Of a stretch of DNA of 64,000 nt, positions 1 through 8,416 are shown one piece after another. The stretch lies in the NCBI RefSeq assembly GCF_005280585.1, contig NZ_SZVO01000001.1, positions 558,001 through 622,000 on the forward strand, read 5' to 3'. The number at the start of each line of letters is the position of its first letter. Position 1 is the stretch's first letter. Made by a program: the position numbers and the translations under genes. This DNA comes from Dyadobacter frigoris. GTDB taxonomy: Bacteria; Bacteroidota; Bacteroidia; Cytophagales; Spirosomataceae. The notes below the pieces were generated by a model, which was not told the origin of the DNA, searched no databases, and was given only the letters and a program-made list of their open reading frames with translations.

Positions 1-147
1 ACATGCAAAGCTGATTTAAGAGTGTCTGCAAAAATATTGAATTGAAAATGATTTAAGGCTTTTCAACGCAAAAATGCCCCGTGATTATTTTCACGAAGCA
101 TTATAACATTCCATCAAACTCGGTACTTATGTAATATCCTCTGAATT

Positions 148-1980
148 TTATTTTTCAGCGGGCTTGGCGATTCTTAATTGCATACCTTGAATTTTTACTT
201 CAGGCTTTTTATCGTCTGAGAAATTAAATGCTTTTGTAAAAACTTTGTCTTGATTAGCCAATGCAGGCATTTCTGGCATTTTGTAATTAAAGTAACGTTT
301 TTTGTTATTTTGATTGTCAGCGGGATAGCTGCCCTGATATCTCTCTTTCGCTGCAACTTCCCGTTTTAAATTGAAGCGGATAGAAAGCGTATATTCCATC
401 GAAACCGGGCGTCCGTTTTGCCTTGCAGGTTCCCACCTTGGCATATTCAATACCAAACGAACTGCTTCGTCATCAATGCCCCAACCGATTTCTTTAACAA
501 TTTTCGGCTTGCGAACATCGCCGTTGCTATTGATTGTAAAGGATACCAGGGCAATCCCACCGGCACTTACGCCTAAAGCCTCCTCCGGATATCGGATGTT
601 GCTTTGAATATATTTTGCTAATGCCTCTTCTCCGCCGGGAAACTGTGGTTTCTGCTCTTTAACGGAAGAGAATGACTCAGCAATTTCTTTCTTCTTTTTT
701 CTGTCTTCGGTGATTTTTGTAACATCCTGGTAGACTGTAAATTCTGGTCCCTTCAGTTCGTTTTTTCCATTTTTAAATGTCAAAGTGTACTCCGTTTTCC
801 CTTTTTCAACAACCAAAATTTGTGGAATATAACTGACATGACTTACAACAAGAACCCGACCCACATCTACATTTGTCATTTTGAAATGCCCCAGCGCATC
901 CGTGGTAACAGAAATATCTCTTTCAGGATCAAAAATGTTAACCTCGGCAATTCCCAAACCGGATTCCCGGACAATATCACCTTCGATATTCATTTTAATC
1001 TTTCCTGTATCGGATTTTACGATTGCAGGGATTGATTCAGGAACAGCGGAGTTGTCAGTAATTTCAGTATCCTTATTTAACTTGGGAACTGGTGTATTTT
1101 GCACTTCTTCGGAAGTAGTTAGCTTTTCTCGCGCCGCTGTCATGAGCAAAGCAAAAAGCAGAACGGGAACAATCATCAGGTATTTTCCTAATAACCAGCG
1201 TGAATTACGATTTTTATAGATCATTTTGATTCTGCTTTTTAGGGTTGAGGAATTGAAAAAATGATTGGTAAGTAATGTTACTGGAACGGCAAGAGCATAC
1301 GAGACAAGAAATCGGGCATAATGATCTCGGTTCGGCGCAGCTTCATCGGCTAAAAATTCGTGAACTTCCTGTAAAGAGATTTTATAAAACCAGATCACCG
1401 GATTAAACCAGAAAGCTACTTTGATGATTTCAATCAATAAAATATCCAGACTATGCCGTTGTTGGATATGTACCATTTCGTGTCTCAAAATCGGGTCAGG
1501 ATTATTTTCATAATCGTAACGATTTAAAACGAGCCATTTTAGAAATGAGAATGAACCTGTTTTGTTGTCAGAAAGTAAGATCAGGTTGTAATCGGGCTGC
1601 TTGATTAAATCACCCTGCGATATAATCTGACTGAGATCCCAAAAGCTTTTAACGAGTTTTTTCAACATAAAAAAGGAACCGATAGCAGCACAAAACCATA
1701 TCCATTCTATCCAGTCGAAAGTTTCAGGAATTGGATATTCGGCTGCTGCTGAAAAAGGAACCGCTGCGGCTACTGTGCTGACCGAATAAAACGGGGTCGG
1801 TGCGGCTTGCTCCGTTTCGGGAATACTGATGACTGGTAATAAAAAAGAGATGAGTAGTGAGCCAACGAGATAAGCGCGATTCCAGACAAAAAACGTGTGC
1901 TTTCGGAAAAGCAGCCAATAGCAGGCATAAAAAAGAATCCAGTAAATATTAACTTTCCCGAAATAAAGCAACGTTTCCAT
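148..1980 (-). CDS. BlaR1-like M56 peptidase with TonB C-terminal domain (third of three paralogs)
   Basis: Membrane-embedded zinc metallopeptidase of the BlaR1/MecR1 (M56) family, 610 residues. The N-terminal half has several membrane segments and the HEMVH zinc motif at residues 167-171. A segment near residues 320-400 resembles a carboxypeptidase regulatory-like fold, and a TonB C-terminal domain follows at about 440-540 (PQFPGGEEAL, then RYPEEA and PRWEPARQNG). Family members sense a periplasmic signal and cleave a BlaI repressor. The gene is last in a four-gene minus-strand operon, 5 bp after the previous paralog. The inducer is not deducible; in Bacteroidota this TonB-fused form is common and need not concern beta-lactams. 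Confidence 0.88.
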   Translation of the reverse strand: METLLYFGKVNIYWILFYACYWLLFRKHTFFVWNRAYLVGSLLISFLLPVISIPETEQAAPTPFYSVSTVAAAVPFSAAAEYPIPETFDWIEWIWFCAAIGSFFMLKKLVKSFWDLSQIISQGDLIKQPDYNLILLSDNKTGSFSFLKWLVLNRYDYENNPDPILRHEMVHIQQRHSLDILLIEIIKVAFWFNPVIWFYKISLQEVHEFLADEAAPNRDHYARFLVSYALAVPVTLLTNHFFNSSTLKSRIKMIYKNRNSRWLLGKYLMIVPVLLFALLMTAAREKLTTSEEVQNTPVPKLNKDTEITDNSAVPESIPAIVKSDTGKIKMNIEGDIVRESGLGIAEVNIFDPERDISVTTDALGHFKMTNVDVGRVLVVSHVSYIPQILVVEKGKTEYTLTFKNGKNELKGPEFTVYQDVTKITEDRKKKKEIAESFSSVKEQKPQFPGGEEALAKYIQSNIRYPEEALGVSAGGIALVSFTINSNGDVRKPKIVKEIGWGIDDEAVRLVLNMPRWEPARQNGRPVSMEYTLSIRFNLKREVAAKERYQGSYPADNQNNKKRYFNYKMPEMPALANQDKVFTKAFNFSDDKKPEVKIQGMQLRIAKPAEK

Positions 1981-1985
1981 GGCGC

Positions 1986-4040
1986 TTATTTTTTCTTTGG
2001 TTTAATGATATATACCAGTATTTTACCCTTCGGACCATTTACAGAAAATGTCGTTTCATCTTTCAATGCAGGTATAGATTCAGCATCCTTCGGCTTCATT
2101 TTTTTTAGCCAGTCAGGTTCTTTGTTATCTTTTTCATCCTTCGCAATAGCATACTCCTTTGGGAAAATACTTTCGGCAGATTTGTATTTTGACATTCCTT
2201 TGTCCAAAGTCATTTTGACACCATACACCGTTGCCATATTGGTGGCCTGCCTAGTGATTTTTTCGCCGTGATAATTTTTTTGGTTTAGTCCCAAATCCAT
2301 ATTCTGGCCTGATATTGTTTGTGCCGGTGGATTATTTTCTGTAAATCTTTTAGCTAAACTTACAGTTTCCGTTTTCTGCAATTTCTGGTCAGAGGGATTG
2401 TTAGTGCTTTGCGCTAGATCTTTGTTTTGTTCTGATATTTGAATGGACTTCAAATTCTTGGCGTACCCGGAAGTCTTATTCGTATTTATCGAGCTGCCCT
2501 GACGTTTTTCCTTATCCGCTTCTAAAGCAAAAGAAATACTCAAGTTATACTGAACCGCAATGGCTCGCCTGCCTTGTCTGCCGGGTTCCCAGCGAGGCAT
2601 TTTCAATACAACACGCAAAGCTTCTTCATCCAAGCCATATCCCATTCTTTCAATAATTTTCGGATTTCTGATATATCCTTTGTCATTGATAGTAAAGGAA
2701 ACTTTGACATCGCCTTGCACGCCTTCACTCGCAGCTTCGGCAGGATACACAACATTTTTTGAAAGGAATTCACTAAGTTGGGCTTCTCCGCCGGGAAACT
2801 GCGGCATTTGTTCGATTACAGACATTTCAGCTTGTGCGGACCTAGGTATCGAAGAGGAATTACTTCCCGGTTGGCTTGTAAGATCGGGTGTTACGACAAT
2901 CTTGCCAAGCGTATTTTCTTTCTTTCGCAGGGTAATGAAATCCTGTTGCGTACTTTTTACATCAACTACAATAGATTCATAATTAATGTGAGAAATTACT
3001 AAGCTATCCTTTAAATAAACGCCCGAAATTTCAAACTTTCCATACATATCTGTTAACGTACCAACAGTTTTACCTTTTACAATGACACTGGCGGATTCGA
3101 TTGCATCACCATTTTCATCACTAACGAGACCTGTTACGCTAATTTCTTTGGTAGATAGTATTTTAAAATTATTACGTTCTATTGCAGTCAATAATCTTTC
3201 ACGTGCGGCCGTAAGCATTACAACCATACCGATTATTGGAAAAATCATCAGATATTTTCCCAAAGCCCACTGAGAATTCCGGTTTTTGTAGATCATCTGA
3301 ATGCGACTTTTCAACAAAGAAGAATTGAAAAAATGATTTGTTAAAGAAGCAATTGGAGCATTTAAGGCATAGGCAACCAGAAATCTTGCATATTGATCAC
3401 GGTTTGGTACTTCTTCATCTGCCAGGTATTCGTGCACTTCCTGTAACGATCTTTTGTAAAACCAGAGTACAGGATTAAACCAAAATCCAACTTTTAGTAT
3501 TTCAATCAAAAGAATATCCAGGCTATGCAGTTGCCGGATATGAACGGATTCGTGGCGTAGAATCGGGTCAAAATTCAGTTCGTAATCAGCAAAGTTTACA
3601 ACCAGCCATTTCAAAAATGAAAAGGAGCCAATTTCATTATGTGGTAACAAAACCAGCGTATGATCTTCCAGAGGAATGGTTTCTCCCTGTTTTATCAATT
3701 TGAAAAGATCTTTGAATGCTTCCAGTAATTTGAAAAACATTAACCCGCATCCAATGATTTGTATCGCCCATACGAACTGCGTCCAATGGGTAATCACTTT
3801 TGTAGATTCCGGCCTGGAAACATAAACCGGAATTGCCGACACTGCATAAACGGCTGTTGGAATTACCCTTGCATTGTCAGGGAAATGAATGAATGGCAAT
3901 GCAAAAGAAATAATTAAAGATCCGAGTAAATAAAACCGGTTCCAGACAAAAAAAGTGTGTTTACGGAATAGGAGCCAATAGCAGGCATAAAACAAAATCC
4001 AGTAAACATTAACTTTTCCAAAGTAGATCAATAAGTCCAT
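1986..4040 (-). CDS. BlaR1-like M56 peptidase with carboxypeptidase-regulatory and TonB C-terminal domains (second paralog)
   Basis: M56-family membrane metallopeptidase of 684 residues with an HESVH zinc motif near residue 165. After the last membrane segment comes a CarboxypepD_reg-like domain (about 290-370, with VTGLVSDENGDAI and GTLTDMYGKFEISGV) and then a TonB C-terminal domain (about 410-510, MPQFPGGEAQL to PRWEPGRQGRRA). The last 150 residues are a polar, low-similarity tail not shared with the other two paralogs. Only 1 bp separates its start from the stop of the upstream paralog, and 5 bp separate its stop from the next gene, so co-transcription with the repressor gene is very likely. 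Confidence 0.88.
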   Translation of the reverse strand: MDLLIYFGKVNVYWILFYACYWLLFRKHTFFVWNRFYLLGSLIISFALPFIHFPDNARVIPTAVYAVSAIPVYVSRPESTKVITHWTQFVWAIQIIGCGLMFFKLLEAFKDLFKLIKQGETIPLEDHTLVLLPHNEIGSFSFLKWLVVNFADYELNFDPILRHESVHIRQLHSLDILLIEILKVGFWFNPVLWFYKRSLQEVHEYLADEEVPNRDQYARFLVAYALNAPIASLTNHFFNSSLLKSRIQMIYKNRNSQWALGKYLMIFPIIGMVVMLTAARERLLTAIERNNFKILSTKEISVTGLVSDENGDAIESASVIVKGKTVGTLTDMYGKFEISGVYLKDSLVISHINYESIVVDVKSTQQDFITLRKKENTLGKIVVTPDLTSQPGSNSSSIPRSAQAEMSVIEQMPQFPGGEAQLSEFLSKNVVYPAEAASEGVQGDVKVSFTINDKGYIRNPKIIERMGYGLDEEALRVVLKMPRWEPGRQGRRAIAVQYNLSISFALEADKEKRQGSSINTNKTSGYAKNLKSIQISEQNKDLAQSTNNPSDQKLQKTETVSLAKRFTENNPPAQTISGQNMDLGLNQKNYHGEKITRQATNMATVYGVKMTLDKGMSKYKSAESIFPKEYAIAKDEKDNKEPDWLKKMKPKDAESIPALKDETTFSVNGPKGKILVYIIKPKKK

Positions 4041-4041
4041 T

Positions 4042-5598
4042 TCAGATCTTTTTAGTCGTTACTGAAATGACTCCGTGACTGCCTTTTTCTCCATAAGCTT
4101 CGATCGCTTTTTGATCTTTAAGGACGTCGACAGACAGGATATTTTTAGCATCAAAATTCTTCAGCATATCCTGGTCTTCAGCGATTTTTCCATCAACGAC
4201 TAAAAGTGGTTTGGGTCCGGTAATCTGGATATTTACCTTGGTATTTTTAGGAGATTCTTCAATCACTTTTCCGTCTGTTGTGAGTGTTGATATGGATCCG
4301 TCCGGATTTTTGAATTGTTTGTCAATAGAAGAAGTTTTCTTTGTATCGTCCAGCTGGAAATTAATTGGCAAATTATATTTTACATTGACCGGAACTCCGT
4401 CCTGAAGGGCTGGTTTCCATTTCGGGAATTGTGATAATACGCGTACTGCTTCTTCATCACAACCAAATCCAATTCCTTTTAATACTTTTATATCGGATAT
4501 TTCTCCCGTTTCTGAAACGACAAAAGTGAGAAAAACCCGACCTTCAATATTTGCTTTTATAGCCGAGGCCGGATATTTAATATGGTCTCCCAAAAATTCA
4601 AACATGGCAGTTGTTCCACCAGGAAACTCAGGTTGATTTTCAACCACCGAATATATTTTTTTGCCGATCAAACTGGGATCCAACTGGTTTTTTAAAAGTT
4701 CAGTTTTTCTACCGTCATTTTTTTCGCTACCTACGGGCTCATGACTTTCTTTACGCTCACAACCTGCCACAAATACTGCTACGGAAGTAATCACGGTTGC
4801 TGCAAGAATATAAGTACTTAGCAACCATTTCGAACTGCGATTTTTGTAGATCATCTGAATTCGGGTTTTAATTTGAGATGGTTTATAGAAATGATTGGTA
4901 AGCGAAGCGATTGGCGCATTTAAGGCATAGGAAACCAGAAAAGTCGCATAGTTTTCCCTGTTAGGTGCTTCATAATCCGCCAGGAATTCGTGCACTTCCT
5001 GTAATGATTTTTTGTAAAGTAGAAGTAGAGGGTTGAACCAGAAAATAATTTTCAACAGCTCGACAAGCAAAATATCCACACTATGCCACTGCTGCATATG
5101 AACCATTTCATGTCGTAAAATCGGATCGAAATGATTTTCATAGTCATTCCGGTTTACAACGATCCATTTTAAAAATGAGAAGGAACCAATTCGATTTGAA
5201 TCAATTAAAATGATCTTGCAATCTTCCATTTCGATAAGTTCTCCATCTTTGAGAAAATGGTTGAGCTGACGGATATTGGAAAATAATTTGAACGCCATAA
5301 ATAACGCACCCAGAATATAAACCGACCAAATAAATTGTGTCCAGGTAATGATTGGAATTTGTTCGGTTGGCGTTGAGCTAACCGTAAAATTTGGATTTGT
5401 AACTGAATAAGTTAACGAAATAACCGGCGCAGATTCCGGATAAATGATGAAAGGAAGCGCAAAAGATACCAGCAGAGAACTGATCAGGTAAATGCGATTC
5501 CAAACAAAAAAGGTTTGTTTGCTAAGCAACAACCGGTAACAAGCATAGAAGAGAGTCCAGTATAAGCTTACTTTGGCAACATAAATCAAAATTTCCAT
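4042..5598 (-). CDS. BlaR1-like M56 peptidase with TonB C-terminal domain and plug-like tail (first paralog)
   Basis: M56-family sensor protease of 518 residues. The N-terminal membrane region carries HEMVH at residues 163-167. After a Cys-containing membrane-proximal segment (VAGCERKE) comes a TonB C-terminal domain (about 310-410, PEFPGGTTAMFEF to KWKPALQDG). The final 70 residues (LLVVDGKIAED, then SVDVLKDQKAIEAYG and HGVISVTTKK) resemble the plug-domain signature of SusC/TonB-dependent receptors. It follows the BlaI gene by 21 bp and should be co-regulated with it. The three paralogs share the protease half and differ in their C-terminal modules. Confidence 0.88.
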   Translation of the reverse strand: MEILIYVAKVSLYWTLFYACYRLLLSKQTFFVWNRIYLISSLLVSFALPFIIYPESAPVISLTYSVTNPNFTVSSTPTEQIPIITWTQFIWSVYILGALFMAFKLFSNIRQLNHFLKDGELIEMEDCKIILIDSNRIGSFSFLKWIVVNRNDYENHFDPILRHEMVHMQQWHSVDILLVELLKIIFWFNPLLLLYKKSLQEVHEFLADYEAPNRENYATFLVSYALNAPIASLTNHFYKPSQIKTRIQMIYKNRSSKWLLSTYILAATVITSVAVFVAGCERKESHEPVGSEKNDGRKTELLKNQLDPSLIGKKIYSVVENQPEFPGGTTAMFEFLGDHIKYPASAIKANIEGRVFLTFVVSETGEISDIKVLKGIGFGCDEEAVRVLSQFPKWKPALQDGVPVNVKYNLPINFQLDDTKKTSSIDKQFKNPDGSISTLTTDGKVIEESPKNTKVNIQITGPKPLLVVDGKIAEDQDMLKNFDAKNILSVDVLKDQKAIEAYGEKGSHGVISVTTKKI

Positions 5599-5619
5599 GG
5601 CTAACGGATGATTGATTGT

Positions 5620-5994
5620 TTAAGATTCGCTTTTGTGATCGTTGATCAGTTTCATGATTTCATCAAGGTCGTTCGTTTTCAGATCATTGTCTTTCACAAA
5701 AAAGGAGACCAGATTAGGTAAAGAATTGTCAAAATAATTGACCATAAGTTGCTGCATCTCATGGCGCTTATATTCTTCCTCGGTGATCAGCGGAAAATAT
5801 TCATGCGTTTTTCCGTAGGCAGTATAACCGACAACTTCCTTCTTTTCCAGAATACGAATTATTGTTGAAACCGTGTTATAAGCAGGTTTTGGCTCTGGCA
5901 TTTCTGCAAGTATATCTTTTACAAAGGCCTTTTTTAGATGCCAGAGTATTCGCATGATTTCTTCTTCTGCCCGTGTTAATGTTCTTACTTCCAT
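5620..5994 (-). CDS. BlaI/MecI-family transcriptional repressor
   Basis: Winged-helix repressor of about 124 residues, the usual length for BlaI/MecI/CopY proteins. The N-terminal part (LTRAEEEIMRILWHLKKAFV) and the YNTVSTIIRILEKK recognition region match the family. The C-terminal part provides dimerisation and the site cleaved by a BlaR1-type protease. The ATG at 5994 was chosen over an in-frame TTG at 6003 that adds three residues. It is the first gene of an operon with three BlaR1-like proteases, and two operator-like sites upstream suggest autorepression. Confidence 0.92.
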   Translation of the reverse strand: MEVRTLTRAEEEIMRILWHLKKAFVKDILAEMPEPKPAYNTVSTIIRILEKKEVVGYTAYGKTHEYFPLITEEEYKRHEMQQLMVNYFDNSLPNLVSFFVKDNDLKTNDLDEIMKLINDHKSES

Positions 5995-6036
5995 GTTTTT
6001 CAATTGTTAAGATATTATTATTTAATAGTGGGTATT

Positions 6037-6067
6037 CAAATGTAAGACTATCTAATTAGTTTCACAA
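6037..6067 (-). promoter_or_regulatory. Predicted promoter of the BlaI-BlaR1 operon
   Basis: On the minus strand, TTG (plus-strand CAA at 6065-6067) is separated by 20 nt from TACATTTG (plus-strand CAAATGTA at 6037-6044). This matches the Bacteroidota sigma-A form TTG-N20-TAnnTTTG. The predicted transcript starts about 35-40 nt before the blaI ATG. Both operator-like dyads overlap this promoter. Confidence 0.72.
6047..6060. promoter_or_regulatory. Predicted BlaI operator 1 (ACTA-N6-TAGT)
   Basis: Inverted repeat ACTA-TCTAAT-TAGT lying in the spacer of the predicted promoter, next to its -7 element. BlaI/MecI/CopY repressors bind short dyads of this kind. Its centre is 20 bp from that of the second site. 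Confidence 0.65.
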
Positions 6068-6080
6068 CTATTTTATTAGT
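6067..6080. promoter_or_regulatory. Predicted BlaI operator 2 (ACTA-N6-TAGT)
   Basis: Inverted repeat ACTA-TTTTAT-TAGT, extendable by one base on each side to AACTA/TAGTT. It abuts the -33 TTG of the predicted promoter. It has the same half-sites and spacing as operator 1 and lies exactly two helical turns away, suggesting cooperative binding of two repressor dimers on one DNA face. Confidence 0.65.
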
Positions 6081-6085
6081 TATTA

Positions 6086-6123
6086 TTAAAAATAAAAAAA
6101 CGACATGAATTTTCCGGTCGTTT
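6086..6123 (-). terminator. Predicted intrinsic terminator of the Uma2-like gene
   Basis: Arms AAACGAC (6098-6104) and GTCGTTT (6117-6123) form a stem. On the minus strand it runs straight into a T-rich tract (plus-strand AAAAATAAAAAAA). It lies 23 bp after the Uma2-like stop codon and would insulate the blaI promoter from readthrough. Confidence 0.6.
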
Positions 6124-6145
6124 AAGGTTTTATGAAATGGTCGTT

Positions 6146-6769
6146 TCAGGCAAATTCAGAACCTTTTTCTTCCAAATATGCACCAACATTACAACGAATC
6201 CCGTCCAGAATTTCAACATCATAATTCCAGTCAAATGTCTGCCATTCGCTCTCAGTTGTTGCAATCATTACCTTTTTCGATTCTGTCAAAAACCAGATAA
6301 CTTTTTCTGCACCGAATTCCAGCAGCTTTTTTGTCTTTATAGTGATATAACCCGTTTCTGTAAATTCTTCCAGTTCAATGTCCAGATCAATTTCAATAGA
6401 AATTTTTGGATGAACGTTAGAATAATGTTTATTGATCTTATCAATTGTTAAAACATGTTTATCGAAAATGGCAATATCTCCTGACAGGTTATTTCGTCTG
6501 TCGATATGAAGACCAGCTTCGTTCGTTGCTATAATATATTTTCTGGAATCGATCGCTTGAAAAAGAATTCTTAATAAGTATTCTATAATAAAGAACTGCA
6601 ATGAACTCGAACCCATAATATCTTCAATCTTTTTCGTTTTGGCCAAAACCTCACGGTAACCTTTTCTGTACAAAGGTTTACCGTCAATTATTTCATGGAT
6701 CAAAACGCTGGGTATTTCATTGGTAGAAATCTCTGTCGAAACTCTGCCTGGACCTGGTGAAGCTATCAT
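6146..6769 (-). CDS. Uma2-family (DUF820) putative endonuclease-fold protein
   Basis: About 207 residues from the ATG at 6769; an upstream extension using a rarer start is possible. The pattern GDIAIFDK, then PKISIEID, then TGYITIKTKKLLEFGAEKVIWFL resembles the Uma2/COG4636 family, a PD-(D/E)xK-like fold of uncertain cellular role. The conserved acidic residues and the KTKKLLEFGAEKV helix are visible. It is monocistronic, with its own terminator downstream and 178 bp between its start and the end of pyk. The biological role is not known. Confidence 0.7.
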   Translation of the reverse strand: MIASPGPGRVSTEISTNEIPSVLIHEIIDGKPLYRKGYREVLAKTKKIEDIMGSSSLQFFIIEYLLRILFQAIDSRKYIIATNEAGLHIDRRNNLSGDIAIFDKHVLTIDKINKHYSNVHPKISIEIDLDIELEEFTETGYITIKTKKLLEFGAEKVIWFLTESKKVMIATTESEWQTFDWNYDVEILDGIRCNVGAYLEEKGSEFA

Positions 6770-6887
6770 AGTCTTTCGATTTGCTATATTCAAAGATAAA
6801 AATATGGTTTGACAAATCCTCAATATGCTTAGTAATAAGCGAATTATGATTATAAACTTATATTGAAGTCGTTTTATTTTCAGCTTA

Positions 6888-6922
6888 AAAACAAAAAAGC
6901 AGTGGAATCAAATTCCACTGCT
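6888..6922 (-). terminator. Intrinsic terminator of pyk
   Basis: Perfect 11-bp arms AGCAGTGGAAT (6898-6908) and ATTCCACTGCT (6912-6922) with a 3-nt loop. On the minus strand a TTTTTTGTTT tract follows. It lies 25 bp beyond the pyruvate kinase stop. Confidence 0.88.
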
Positions 6923-6947
6923 CTATAATATAAATGTCAATTGAAAC

Positions 6948-8387
6948 TTATTCTACAACGCTCAATTTTACAGCATTTGTTTTGCGCGATTTAGAAACCG
7001 GCATGCTTAATGTATTGATGAAAACGTCACCTTTTTTCAACTCACCTTTTTCGATAAGGAAAAGTTTGATGTCTTCAATCAAATCATCCGTTGACACGTC
7101 CTGATCTTTATCGTAGAAATATACTTTTGTTCCCCAATACAGCGCCAATGTGTTCATCAGAGCTTTATCCGAAGTAAAGATCAATAAACTCGCTTTTGGG
7201 CGGTGATGCGAAAGACGGAAAGAAGTATATCCAGAGCGTGTAACACCGATGATCGCAGCAGCATTGGTATCACGCGCCAAACGACATGCACTCATTACTA
7301 CGTTGTCATTCAGCTTGTTTTCGCTTGGTTTTTCGTTTACGAATGCGTGGTGTTTGAAATAAACATTAAGTGAGTTTTCTTCTACTTTTTCAATCGTACG
7401 GCTCATTGTTTCAACAGCAAGCAACGGATATTTTCCGGAAGCTGTTTCTGCGCTAAGCATTACTGCATCAGCACCATCAAGTACCGAGTTAGCAACATCG
7501 CTAATCTCTGCACGTGTTCCGCGAGGACTTTCGATCATGCTTTCAAGCATTTGCGTAGCAACGATAACCGGCTTGCCTGCTTTGTTACATTTATCAACGA
7601 TCATTTTCTGGATCATCGGAACTTCTTCTGCCGGTAATTCAACACCCAAATCTCCACGGGCAACCATGATTGCATCCGCAGCTTCGATGATTTCGTCAAT
7701 ATTCGCTACTGCTTCAGGTTTTTCAATTTTTGCGATCAAGCGCGCAAATTTGCCTTTGTTGGCAATGTATTCTTTTACTTTAATAATCTCAGAAGCAGTA
7801 CGTACAAACGAAAGTGCTACCCATTCCACATTATGTTCAAGTCCGAAATCAAGATCTTCGTAATCTTTTGTAGTTACCGAAGGCATTGAAACGCGTGTAT
7901 TTGGAAGGTTTACACCTTTTTTAGATTTCAACAATCCACCATAAACAACCTGAGTTACAACATCGCTTCCTTCAATTCCCGTTACCAGCACTTCAAGTTT
8001 ACCGTCATCCATTAAAATACGGTCACCTATTTTCACGTCATTGTACATGCCGTCGTAAGGAGTACTTACTTTTTCAGCAGTACCTAAAACCTCTGTGTTG
8101 GAAAGAATAAGTTTATTTCCAGCCTCGATCAATACACCATCTTTTTCAGCTACAAGTCCGATGCGGATTTTTGGTCCCTGCAAATCCTGTAAAATGGCAA
8201 GGTTCAATCCGAATTCTTCGTTTATTTCGCGAATAGTATTAAGCCTGGCCAGGTGGTCTGCATGCGTACCATGAGAAAAGTTTAGACGAAAAACATTTAC
8301 GCCGGCAACTGCCAAAGCATGAAGCATTTCTTTTGTTTCTGATGTTGGGCCTACGGTAGCAACAATTTTGGTTTTCTTGGAAGACAT
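6948..8387 (-). CDS. pyk: Pyruvate kinase
   Basis: Catalyses phosphoenolpyruvate + ADP to pyruvate + ATP, the last step of glycolysis, in the cytosol. About 479 residues from the ATG at 8387, the usual length. Signatures include TKIVATVGPTSET and NVFRLNFSHG at the N-terminus, the active-site stretch IAKIEKPEAV, the metal-binding region MVARGDLGVELP, and ATQMLESM. The C-terminal allosteric domain is complete. An in-frame upstream extension to 8426 overlaps the end of priA and is unlikely to be used. The gene begins 29 bp after the priA stop, so it may be partly co-transcribed, and ends at a strong terminator. Confidence 0.96.
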   Translation of the reverse strand: MSSKKTKIVATVGPTSETKEMLHALAVAGVNVFRLNFSHGTHADHLARLNTIREINEEFGLNLAILQDLQGPKIRIGLVAEKDGVLIEAGNKLILSNTEVLGTAEKVSTPYDGMYNDVKIGDRILMDDGKLEVLVTGIEGSDVVTQVVYGGLLKSKKGVNLPNTRVSMPSVTTKDYEDLDFGLEHNVEWVALSFVRTASEIIKVKEYIANKGKFARLIAKIEKPEAVANIDEIIEAADAIMVARGDLGVELPAEEVPMIQKMIVDKCNKAGKPVIVATQMLESMIESPRGTRAEISDVANSVLDGADAVMLSAETASGKYPLLAVETMSRTIEKVEENSLNVYFKHHAFVNEKPSENKLNDNVVMSACRLARDTNAAAIIGVTRSGYTSFRLSHHRPKASLLIFTSDKALMNTLALYWGTKVYFYDKDQDVSTDDLIEDIKLFLIEKGELKKGDVFINTLSMPVSKSRKTNAVKLSVVE

Positions 8388-8416
8388 AGAGTTAATTGCA
8401 GTATTATATGAATTTA

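Noticed and set aside
1-147. Possible end of another gene at the left edge
   Set aside because: All frames contain early stops. A weak CGTGA/TCACG hairpin near 80-96 has no T tract, so no terminator is called.
371-3273. Several plus-strand ORFs opposite the BlaR1-like genes
   Set aside because: They lie antisense to well-supported genes with clear domains, and their translations show no recognisable motif.
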